Part shown: one piece after another, positions 28,782 to 36,350 of the stretch | Numbering within the stretch: position 1 is the stretch's first letter | Layout of the letters: each line of letters opens with the position of its first letter | From: Cytobacillus dafuensis | Lineage (GTDB): Bacteria > Bacillota > Bacilli > Bacillales > Cytobacillaceae | DNA length: 64,000 bases | Direction of reading: 5' to 3' | NCBI RefSeq assembly: GCF_007995155.1 | Contig: NZ_CP042593.1 | Coordinates: 3,576,001 to 3,640,000, forward strand | The notes under the pieces: model-generated | Database searches by the model: none | What the model was told of the DNA's origin: nothing | Seen by the model: only the letters and a program-made list of their open reading frames with translations | Made by a program: the position numbers and the translations under genes

Positions 28782-29042
28782 TCAGTCCTTTTCCCTTTTT
28801 AATTCATTTTCAAGCTGCTCTAATCGGTCTTTCATCTTAATATAGTCATTAACGGCATTGACTGCAGTTAATACGGCTAACTTACTGCTGTCTAGATAAG
28901 GATTCTTAGAACTGATTTCTCGCATTTTATCATCAACCATAGAGGCTACAAATCGTATATGACTACTGCTCTCAGTACCAATAATAATATATTGCTGTCC
29001 ATATATATCTACACTTGTACGGCTTTTCTGTAAATCTGACAA
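28782..29042 (-). CDS. zapA: Cell division protein ZapA
   Basis: An 86-residue FtsZ-ring stabiliser. The N-terminal head is [35 protein letters not shown] and the C-terminus is a coiled coil ([16 protein letters not shown]). An ATG five codons upstream lies inside the GGAGG ribosome site, so the TTG at 29042, eight bases after GGAGG, is chosen; this gives a protein close to the B. subtilis length. Confidence 0.9.
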   Translation of the reverse strand: MSDLQKSRTSVDIYGQQYIIIGTESSSHIRFVASMVDDKMREISSKNPYLDSSKLAVLTAVNAVNDYIKMKDRLEQLENELKREKD

Positions 29043-29167
29043 TATGAATGCCTCCATCCTTTTGAATCCTAATCCATATCATAACACGAAATATAAAATC
29101 GTGGAAAGTAGGAGCATGTCAGAAACGCACAGAATATGTGATCATTTCACGATAAGGAGAAGATTCT

Positions 29168-30106
29168 ATGAGTAATGTTGTAATTATTAAGAAAATAAAT
29201 GAAATAAATGAGATGAAAGTATATTATCAATCCTATCTCACAGATAAAGTCCCCCCTGGCGGAATTTTTGCAGCTAAAACCCCCTGCTGTTCCATTACCG
29301 CTTATAAGTCTGGAAAAGTCTTATTTCAGGGAAGTGGCAGCATAGAGGAATCCGCCAAATGGGGTGAAAATAGCCATGTTTCCTCCTCAAAAAAGGAAAA
29401 GAAAAACCTTGGACATTTACCAGAACATATTTCTTCTCGATCTGTTATTGGGTCAGATGAAGTAGGTACTGGCGACTATTTCGGTCCAATCACAGTTGTT
29501 GCAGCTTATGTAAAAAAGGAACAAATCCCATTATTAAAGGAATTAGGTGTTAAAGATTCGAAAGATTTAAATGATGAAAAAATCATAAGTATTGCCAAAC
29601 AAATTAAGGATATTGTCCCTTATAGCCTATTAACATTACATAATGAGAAATATAATTTGCTGCAAAAATCAGGGATGTCTCAGGGTAAGATGAAATCTCT
29701 GCTACACAATAAAGCCATTGGGCATGTACTGAATAAAATTGCTCCAGAGCTCCCAGAAGCGATATTAATTGATCAATTTGCAAAAGAGGAAGTTTATTAT
29801 CAATATTTAAAAAATGAAAAAATTGTACATAAAAAGAATGTTTTTTTCAGTACAAAAGCTGAAGGCATTCACCTAGCTGTTGCAGCAGCCTCCATTCTTG
29901 CAAGATATGCCTTCGTTCGCCATTTTGATCAATTAAGCAAGGAAGTCGGATTTACCATTACGAAAGGGGCAGGGCCAAAAGTCGATGAAAATGCAGCCCG
30001 TCTCATATATGAAAAAGGAATAGATGTTCTTCCTGCATTTACGAAGCTGCATTTTGCTAATACAGAAAAGGCAAAACAAATATATATGAAAAAATATCTA
30101 AAATAA
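29168..30106 (+). CDS. rnhC: Ribonuclease HIII
   Basis: A 312-residue RNase removing RNA from RNA/DNA hybrids. The N-terminal 70 residues form the TBP-like substrate-binding domain typical of RNase HIII; the catalytic domain starts at VIGSDEVGTGDYFGP with the DEXG motif near residue 97, further acidic residues in KDSKDLND and ILIDQFA, and the tail HLAVAAASILAR. AAGGAG precedes the ATG. Divergent from zapA. It borders the molybdoenzyme island. Confidence 0.95.
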   Translation: MSNVVIIKKINEINEMKVYYQSYLTDKVPPGGIFAAKTPCCSITAYKSGKVLFQGSGSIEESAKWGENSHVSSSKKEKKNLGHLPEHISSRSVIGSDEVGTGDYFGPITVVAAYVKKEQIPLLKELGVKDSKDLNDEKIISIAKQIKDIVPYSLLTLHNEKYNLLQKSGMSQGKMKSLLHNKAIGHVLNKIAPELPEAILIDQFAKEEVYYQYLKNEKIVHKKNVFFSTKAEGIHLAVAAASILARYAFVRHFDQLSKEVGFTITKGAGPKVDENAARLIYEKGIDVLPAFTKLHFANTEKAKQIYMKKYLK

Positions 30107-30117
30107 AACTGTTCAAA

Positions 30118-30146
30118 AAAAATGCGACAAATAGTCGCATTTTTTA
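30118..30146. terminator. Bidirectional terminator rnhC / ferredoxin gene
   Basis: AAATGCGAC/GTCGCATTT arms with A-run upstream and T-run downstream, between the convergent rnhC and ferredoxin-subunit genes. It marks the left edge of the accessory island. Confidence 0.88.
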
Positions 30147-30683
30147 ATTCAAGAAATATCTTTTTCTCTTTTTTGCAGGATAAAAGACAATTGAAGGGTT
30201 TGTTAATCGGGAATCTGGAAAACCAGGTATAGTACTTACTGCTTCTCTGCTGCAGAAGTTATCTAAATTTTCCATACCTATCGCGCCTGTTGAACATGCC
30301 TCTATACAAGCAGGAAGGAAGCCTTTATCTTGACGAGGATAACACATTTGACATTTGCTAACCTTGTGCAATTCTGGATCGTACTGTGGTACACCAAATG
30401 GACAAGCCGAAATACATAAACCACAGCCTGTACATAAGTTGGAATTTATTTGTACAATCCCATCTCCTCTTTTCGTAAATGCATTCTCTGGACAAACCCG
30501 AAAGCATTCAGGACTGCTGCAATGATTACACGAAATGGAAAGATAAGTGTCATCTGTTAACTTTGAAACTTTGCGCCATTTTACTGCACTGACAGTTTGA
30601 TTTTCATTTCTACAAGCGATTTCACAAGCTTTACATCCAATGCAAAGATCAATATTAAAAACAAAGCCCATCTGTTTAACCAT
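30144..30683 (-). CDS. Four-cluster [4Fe-4S] ferredoxin subunit of cytoplasmic molybdoenzyme
   Basis: A 179-residue DmsB/NrfC-like electron-transfer subunit with four Cys groups: CIGCKACEIAC at 14-24, CNHCSSPECFRVC near 63-75, CTGCGLCISAC near 96-106 and CQMCYPRQ...ACIEAC near 123-142. No signal peptide. Its start region overlaps the stop of the molybdopterin subunit, so the two are translationally coupled. The ATG at 30683 is chosen over an upstream GTG because the product then begins MVKQMGF, like the DmsB-type protein at 38937. Confidence 0.88.
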   Translation of the reverse strand: MVKQMGFVFNIDLCIGCKACEIACRNENQTVSAVKWRKVSKLTDDTYLSISCNHCSSPECFRVCPENAFTKRGDGIVQINSNLCTGCGLCISACPFGVPQYDPELHKVSKCQMCYPRQDKGFLPACIEACSTGAIGMENLDNFCSREAVSTIPGFPDSRLTNPSIVFYPAKKRKRYFLN

Positions 30684-30684
30684 T

Positions 30685-32697
30685 TCAGTCACGCCATTTC
30701 CGAATATTTACGCTACTATCATAAAAATTTGCACTTGATTTTCCAATATTTGAATTCTCTTCATGCACAATAACCTGATTGATTGGATTTTTTCCAACTT
30801 GATTAACTAAAATAACCTTTTTCGGTAGATACCGGTTTATTTTCGCTGTAGCAGCTATTCTTCCATTTTGATTATAAACCTCAACCTTTTCCCCTTCTGA
30901 TATCCAATATTTTTCTGCAGCATACTCAGACAGTTCTACAATCGCTTCATCTTTTTCTGATGATAGCCACGATAATGTTCCATATTGTGAATGAATTCTT
31001 AATAATGACTGTGGTGTTATTAACTTGAAAGGATTACTATCCTGATCTTCAATCACATTAGTAGAAGCTTCAGAGCTCGAAGCAATTTTATTTGGAATAA
31101 CAAAATGAAAATTCATTGAAGATGATCCTTCGCTATGCTTCTCCTCATTTCTTAAATGCGGTCCATCAAGAAGCTGTTTATAGCTTTTTAAAGAATAAAG
31201 CTCCTTTATTGATGGAGTTATCTCTCGTTCAATCCAATCAATTGGCTCCAATTCATGAGGGAAATTTGAAAAATTCGGCGAACACTCATTTAATTTTTTT
31301 GTTAAATCCCTCGCAATTTGCAAATCACTCTTCGATTCAAAATATGCAGGAATTGCTTGTTCATTATAAGAAAGCCACTGATGCCAATAGCTAATAATTA
31401 AATCTGGGTCTTCAAAATGGGTCGTTGCTGGTAAAACTATATCAGATAATTCTGCGGTCCTCGTCATAAACAAATCAACCGTCACAATTAATTCAAGCTC
31501 ATGGAAAAGTAATTCCCATTTTTTAAAATCATGATCCTGTGAAAGTGGATTTCTTGAAGCAATCCATAAAAACTTAAGTGGTGGCTCAGATAGTTTTATT
31601 GCTTCTTCAGCAAATTTATTTATATTAATTTCCCTTGAAGTGTTTATATTAGAATGTTTTGGACCTTGATGATTCAATAAGTTAGCAGGAAAATCCTCTA
31701 AACCATTATGTGCATAATATACGCCTCCTTTTCCCTTTTGAAGCGTACCTGCTAATGCTGCCAATGTGTTTATAGCACTAATATTTTCCCTGCCATTTTT
31801 ATTCCGTTGAATACCAAAGCCAATCCATGTAGCACAGGGTTTGGATAATGAATATAAATGAGCAAGCTCATTTATTCCTTCAATGGATACGCCAGTTTCT
31901 TGACTAACTTCAGTAATATTCACTTCGGTACTTACGTATTGACGATATTCAATCCAGTTTGTCGTTTGATTATCTATAAATTCCTGATCATATAAAGATG
32001 AATCTATTAATATTTTAGCGATCGCATGTGCGAGCAGACCATCTGTGCCTGGGTTTACTTGAATATAAATATCTGCTTTAGCGGCAGTTTGCGTAAAAAT
32101 TGGATCAATAACGACTAGCTTTGCACCTTTTTGCCGAGCTTTGAATATAAACTTCATTTGATGAACATTCGTTACAGCTGGATTTGCTCCCCAAATAACA
32201 ATTAAATTTGCATCTACCATTTTTTCTGGCATTAAGCTAACAGTTTGTCCGAATGAAGATTTTATAGCTTGCTCTCCAGAGATTAAACAAGGATTCCCAA
32301 CGGGTTTCGTATGAGGTCCAAAACTATTAAACATTCCTTCGACGGCATAATGAAGAAGTCCGAGATTCCCAGAAAATTTATTATAGCCACAAGCAAGGTT
32401 GGAACCGTATCTTACATTCAATTCTAAAATTTTATCGATTATGATTGAATATGCCTTATCCCAAGTAATCCTTTTCCAATTTCCAGATCCTCTCGGTGAC
32501 TGCATAATAGGATATTTTAAACGATATGGATTATATACATATTGGGTAAATGCATAGCCTTTTGCACATAATCTCCCCTGATTAAACCCATGCTTCGGAT
32601 CTCCAGAAACTTTAATAATCTCCCCATTATTTACATATGAAAGCATGCTGCATGATGCGAAGCAATTTCGGGGACATGCATTACGATAGATTTCCAT
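30685..32697 (-). CDS. Cytoplasmic molybdopterin oxidoreductase (DMSO reductase family, YoaE-like)
   Basis: A 670-residue member of the Mo-bisMGD family. N-terminal [4Fe-4S] ligands are Cys8, Cys12, Cys16 and Cys44. Other family blocks are WKRITWDKAY near 74-83, NLIVIWGANPAVTNVHQMKFI, the guanylate-binding RLHSQYG-type tail region near 560-660. The position of the Mo ligand is best matched by Cys137 in GNPCLISGEQA. No twin-arginine signal is present, so it acts in the cytoplasm. It is shorter than the DmsA-like protein of the same island. Substrate unknown. Start ATG at 32697 with AGGTG upstream. Confidence 0.85.
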   Translation of the reverse strand: MEIYRNACPRNCFASCSMLSYVNNGEIIKVSGDPKHGFNQGRLCAKGYAFTQYVYNPYRLKYPIMQSPRGSGNWKRITWDKAYSIIIDKILELNVRYGSNLACGYNKFSGNLGLLHYAVEGMFNSFGPHTKPVGNPCLISGEQAIKSSFGQTVSLMPEKMVDANLIVIWGANPAVTNVHQMKFIFKARQKGAKLVVIDPIFTQTAAKADIYIQVNPGTDGLLAHAIAKILIDSSLYDQEFIDNQTTNWIEYRQYVSTEVNITEVSQETGVSIEGINELAHLYSLSKPCATWIGFGIQRNKNGRENISAINTLAALAGTLQKGKGGVYYAHNGLEDFPANLLNHQGPKHSNINTSREININKFAEEAIKLSEPPLKFLWIASRNPLSQDHDFKKWELLFHELELIVTVDLFMTRTAELSDIVLPATTHFEDPDLIISYWHQWLSYNEQAIPAYFESKSDLQIARDLTKKLNECSPNFSNFPHELEPIDWIEREITPSIKELYSLKSYKQLLDGPHLRNEEKHSEGSSSMNFHFVIPNKIASSSEASTNVIEDQDSNPFKLITPQSLLRIHSQYGTLSWLSSEKDEAIVELSEYAAEKYWISEGEKVEVYNQNGRIAATAKINRYLPKKVILVNQVGKNPINQVIVHEENSNIGKSSANFYDSSVNIRKWRD

Positions 32698-32735
32698 TTC
32701 TAACACCTACATTTGCATAAGTAGTAAATAAGTCC

Positions 32736-33947
32736 TTAAAACTTTCTAAGTTGTCTAATCTTTAATGCTGCAGTGATGTTTAGTTTTACATTCATATCAT
32801 CTAGCTTTTTATCTAATATCTCTTCAATTTTTTTTATACGATAGCGTAAAGTATTACGATGAAGAAACATGGCATCAGATGTTTTTGTTAAGTCATATTG
32901 ATTTGCAGAAAATTTTTCCAGTGTACGCATGAGCTCCCCGCCATGAAGGGAGTCGTTCTCTTCAATATCACCGAGAATATGAAAATAATATTCTTTCAGA
33001 TCTTGGAGATCATGTTTATATAAAATGCGTTCAAGACCTAAATCATTAAAATATGGAGTAGTGATATCTAATAATTGGCCAAGCTCAAATGCTACCTTAG
33101 CTTCTTGATAGCTTCGAAAAATCATTTCTGGATTTGCACATGCCCTGCCAACACCAGTAATAATTCTTGATGATAAATTAGCTTTCTCAACTTGATTTAT
33201 TATATGTTGAACAAATGTATTTATTTCTGCTCGCTTCTTTACTTGCTCACTTTCATGTAACGGATAAACCACAATTACTTCACCGCGCTTTTTCATTGCT
33301 ATCGGCTTCAAATTTCTTTCAATCAACAATTTTTCAATTGCATAAAATATAATTCCAATAAAATGCTGATCCTCAGAATAGTACTCAAAATCCCTCAACG
33401 AAAAGACAATCACGGTATGCGGGAGGTTAAAATCCCAGCCCCAAAACTGACCGTAAGAGATAATTTCATCTTTCTTCTTTATATTTCCATATAGCAGATC
33501 ATATATAAATGCTTCTTTAAAATGCTGGCGCTCTTGTTTTATTTGGAATTTCTTTCGAATCTCTAATGAGCATAGTAATGAAGCATATGAAATAATTGAG
33601 TTTAATTGTAATAACTCATCATCTGCTATTTCACCGCAAGAAATAATTAAGTAACCTTTTAATTTTCCATCCACTATTATTGCGGAACCTATTCCTAGTA
33701 ACGTATCGTTGTTAAATGTCAATTGGCATTTGTATATATTAGCTTCCTCTATCTCTATATCATCTAAGTACTCAACTAATATATTATTTTCAGGATGTGA
33801 AGATGATAGAAGAATATATAATGGATCAATCGCAATGACAGGGAATGATAGTAAATTAGCTAATTTATCACAAATTCCTTGCAGTCCATTTTCCAACCCC
33901 TCAAGCAAATGATGTAGATAATCTGGGACAAAGAGGCTTCTCTCCAC
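32736..33947 (-). CDS. PucR/CdaR-type transcriptional regulator
   Basis: A 403-residue regulator. Residues about 1-125 resemble a GAF-like sensing domain (CDKLANLLSFPVIAIDPLYILLSS), the middle a GGDEF-like CdaR segment, and the C-terminus is the PucR helix-turn-helix: LTKTSDAMFLHRNTLRYRIKKIEEIL near residues 352-377. GTG start with GGAATGGAG upstream. First gene of the minus arm of the island, 38 bases upstream of the molybdoenzyme gene, and divergent from the radical SAM operon. It likely controls one or both arms; the ligand is unknown. Confidence 0.85.
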   Translation of the reverse strand: MERSLFVPDYLHHLLEGLENGLQGICDKLANLLSFPVIAIDPLYILLSSSHPENNILVEYLDDIEIEEANIYKCQLTFNNDTLLGIGSAIIVDGKLKGYLIISCGEIADDELLQLNSIISYASLLCSLEIRKKFQIKQERQHFKEAFIYDLLYGNIKKKDEIISYGQFWGWDFNLPHTVIVFSLRDFEYYSEDQHFIGIIFYAIEKLLIERNLKPIAMKKRGEVIVVYPLHESEQVKKRAEINTFVQHIINQVEKANLSSRIITGVGRACANPEMIFRSYQEAKVAFELGQLLDITTPYFNDLGLERILYKHDLQDLKEYYFHILGDIEENDSLHGGELMRTLEKFSANQYDLTKTSDAMFLHRNTLRYRIKKIEEILDKKLDDMNVKLNITAALKIRQLRKF

Positions 33948-34062
33948 TAATCTCCATTCCTTTCTTTACCTTCGTAAAAAAATAACTTCCTATTAAATAC
34001 TATATTATTCTCTTACTAGCTTCAACGGATGTCACAAGACCGTAAAAAACTCGTTGTTCTTC

Positions 34063-34092
34063 TGTACAAAAATAGACGATCATTTTTGTACA
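34063..34092. promoter_or_regulatory. 11-bp-arm palindrome, candidate operator
   Basis: TGTACAAAAAT and ATTTTTGTACA are perfect inverted repeats separated by eight bases. No T-run follows, so it is not a terminator. Its place between the divergent arms makes it a candidate site for the neighbouring PucR-type regulator; this is inference. Confidence 0.6.
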
Positions 34093-34124
34093 TCAGGAAT
34101 ATATCATCTTTAAAATAGTTTTTC

Positions 34125-34130
34125 TATAAT
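34125..34130 (+). promoter_or_regulatory. Candidate -10 box for the plus arm
   Basis: TATAAT directly upstream of the Rex/Fnr-type site. No good -35 hexamer is seen. If this promoter is used the operator lies over the start of transcription, a repressor position. Confidence 0.35.
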
Positions 34131-34143
34131 AAAGATAGCAACA

Positions 34144-34165
34144 TTTTGTGAATTACTTCACAAAA
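34144..34165. promoter_or_regulatory. Rex/Fnr-type redox operator
   Basis: TTTTGTGAA-TTAC-TTCACAAAA: nine-base perfect arms. The inner 18 bases fit the Rex consensus TTGTGAA-N4-TTCACAA and the inner 16 fit the Bacillus Fnr consensus TGTGA-N6-TCACA. It lies 110 bases upstream of the radical SAM start codon. Confidence 0.85.
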
Positions 34166-34274
34166 AAAGTGCGCTGTCTTCATTTCAATGCGCTTGTTCA
34201 TCCTTCTAAAATAAGTTGTAACTTCATAAGGAATAGTTTTCAACAACTATTATTTTTCAAAAGGAAGTGAGGAA

Positions 34275-35597
34275 ATGATAAAGAAAATCACAAAGGATAG
34301 TTTATACGTTATTAGGAATCAATTTTTTTTAAGATATGCTCAGTTATTCACAAATATTGAGAGCAACACATTAGTAAATATTAAGGCATTTGGGCTTCCC
34401 TTAGAGCATGCACAAAACAGCATTGAAAAAACAAAGCTGCTGACTAAATTAAAGAATAGCGGAGCTCATTTTCGTAATAACAATAAAAGCATCTATATAA
34501 ATCGTTTTTCAAGTGCTTGTGAAGCATGTCAAACAGGTTCAGAAAGCTATACGACCTTTCTCTCAATGAAATGCCATCGAAATTGCTATTTTTGCTTCAA
34601 TGAAAATCAAGATAACTTTACGCATTATTTAGAGAATCAAAGAGAAGCAACGGAAGAACTAGCCTCATTAATCAATAACGGGTACAAGCTAAAGCATATT
34701 GCCTTAACTGGTGGTGAACCTCTTTTATTTCCAGATGAGACGATACACTTCTTCCAATTTGCTAAAAAAAATTCACCAGAATCGTTCACTCGTTTATATA
34801 CTGCTGGTGATCTTTTAACTGATGATATTCTGAAAAAATTGATGGAGGCTGGATTAAAGGAAATTCGATTCAGTATAAAGATGGATGATTCTTCACAAAA
34901 ACGTAAGCACATTTTAAGAAAAATTAAACTAGCAAAAAGCTATATTCCAAATGTTCTTGTAGAAATGCCAGTCATTCCTGGGACATTAGAGGAAATGAAA
35001 GAACTTCTCATTGAGTTAGATAAATTAGATATTTTCGGGATTAATTTATTGGAATTCTGTTTTCCATTAAAAAATCCCAAACCCTTTATTGAACGGGGAT
35101 TTGAACTAAAAAATCCACCTTATGAAATGTATTACAACTATTGGTACGCTGGCGGTTTAGCCATCGCTAAAAGTGAGGAGGATTGCCTGAAGCTAATAGA
35201 GTTTGCTATCGAGCAAAACTTAAAGCTTGGTGTTCATTACTGCTCACTAGAAAATAAGTTCACAGGCCAGATCTATCAACAAAACTATGACCAGAAACTG
35301 GAGAAAACATACTCTTTTTCTAATCGAGATTATTTCTTTAAAACTGCCAAAATTTTTGGAAAGGAAAAGCGAAAAGCCCTTTTCAAACTTGAGGAAAACA
35401 ACATTCCATACGAAATAAATCAACAATATGATTTCATTCAATTTCCAGTAGAAGCTATTAATCTATTACACGATATGAATGTCGAAATTGCTGTTGTATC
35501 TTGCATTGTTGAATTTGAGAACATGGAAAGATTGATTAAGGAAGTGAGTATTGATTGGACTACACCAGCATTATTTCAGTTAGAAGATGTTAGTTAA
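34275..35597 (+). CDS. Radical SAM protein associated with the DmsA-like operon
   Basis: A 440-residue protein with the radical SAM cluster motif CHRNCYFC (Cys100, Cys104, Cys107) and the SAM-binding GGEPLLF near residue 152. A Cys pair CEAC (82 and 85) just before it and a Cys in VHYCSLENK near 330 could hold an extra cluster or metal. The C-terminal 100 residues match nothing I recognise. First gene of the plus arm, 18 bases before the TorD-type chaperone. A role in maturing the molybdoenzyme is plausible from context only. Confidence 0.82.
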   Translation: MIKKITKDSLYVIRNQFFLRYAQLFTNIESNTLVNIKAFGLPLEHAQNSIEKTKLLTKLKNSGAHFRNNNKSIYINRFSSACEACQTGSESYTTFLSMKCHRNCYFCFNENQDNFTHYLENQREATEELASLINNGYKLKHIALTGGEPLLFPDETIHFFQFAKKNSPESFTRLYTAGDLLTDDILKKLMEAGLKEIRFSIKMDDSSQKRKHILRKIKLAKSYIPNVLVEMPVIPGTLEEMKELLIELDKLDIFGINLLEFCFPLKNPKPFIERGFELKNPPYEMYYNYWYAGGLAIAKSEEDCLKLIEFAIEQNLKLGVHYCSLENKFTGQIYQQNYDQKLEKTYSFSNRDYFFKTAKIFGKEKRKALFKLEENNIPYEINQQYDFIQFPVEAINLLHDMNVEIAVVSCIVEFENMERLIKEVSIDWTTPALFQLEDVS

Positions 35598-35615
35598 TTA
35601 AAAGGAGGGATATTC

Positions 35616-36350
35616 ATGATTGAGAAATTGACTTTATCTGAATTAGGTCACCTATTTTATGCCAGACAATATGCTTACGACATTCTCCGAAGATTTTTTA
35701 TAGAAGAGCCTTCAAAGGAATATTTAAAGCAATTTGTTCAGAAAAACATGATTGATTTTTTTCCATTTAAAGAGGATTCTGCTGGGATCCAAGAAGGAAT
35801 TGAAGACATCAAAGCCTATCTAGCTACTCACGATGTCGTTCATATTGGACATCATTTTGATGAATTACATTGGGACTACACAAGAATGTTCATCGGTCCA
35901 TTTACACTAAAATCACCACCATGGGAATCGTCTTATGTGAGAAAAGACAAGCTTCTATTTCAAGGAACAACGATGAATGTTCGAAGATTTTACGATAAAT
36001 ACGGAATGGCAGTTTCAGATTTTAATATTGAAGCAGATGACCATATAGGAATAGAGCTCGATTTTATATTTAAACTTAATGAACTATGTATTCAAGAAAT
36101 AGAAGGAATAGAGCAAAACGATTTTAAGCTCTTAAAACAATTACTGCAGGATCAGCAAGCTTTTTTGAACGATCATTTACTTAAGTTCACACCGGAATTT
36201 TGCAAATCAGTTAAAAAAGATGCAAATACACAGTTCTTTTCCGGTTTAGCTAAGCTTCTTCATCACTACTTACTTATTGATTCAATGGTACTCAAAAAAC
36301 TATTAAATATAGAATTTATAAAGAGGGGGCAAGTAGAATGTTTGATTTAA
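35616..36350 (+). CDS. TorD/DmsD-family molybdoenzyme chaperone
   Basis: A 244-residue helical cytosolic chaperone. The family signature is seen in HWDYTRMFIGPFTLKSPPWE near residues 90-109, followed by SSY. Such proteins bind the twin-arginine leader of a molybdoenzyme and hold it until the cofactor is loaded. The stop overlaps the start of the DmsA-like gene by 13 bases, pointing to translational coupling with its client. Confidence 0.88.
   Translation: MIEKLTLSELGHLFYARQYAYDILRRFFIEEPSKEYLKQFVQKNMIDFFPFKEDSAGIQEGIEDIKAYLATHDVVHIGHHFDELHWDYTRMFIGPFTLKSPPWESSYVRKDKLLFQGTTMNVRRFYDKYGMAVSDFNIEADDHIGIELDFIFKLNELCIQEIEGIEQNDFKLLKQLLQDQQAFLNDHLLKFTPEFCKSVKKDANTQFFSGLAKLLHHYLLIDSMVLKKLLNIEFIKRGQVECLI

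Larger units (their letters stand above)
33948..34274. other. Divergent control region of the molybdoenzyme island
   Basis: 327 bases between the PucR-type gene and the radical SAM gene. It holds a long palindrome (34063-34092), a TATAAT at 34125-34130 on the plus strand and a Rex/Fnr-type operator (34144-34165). No coding frame of note. Confidence 0.75.
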
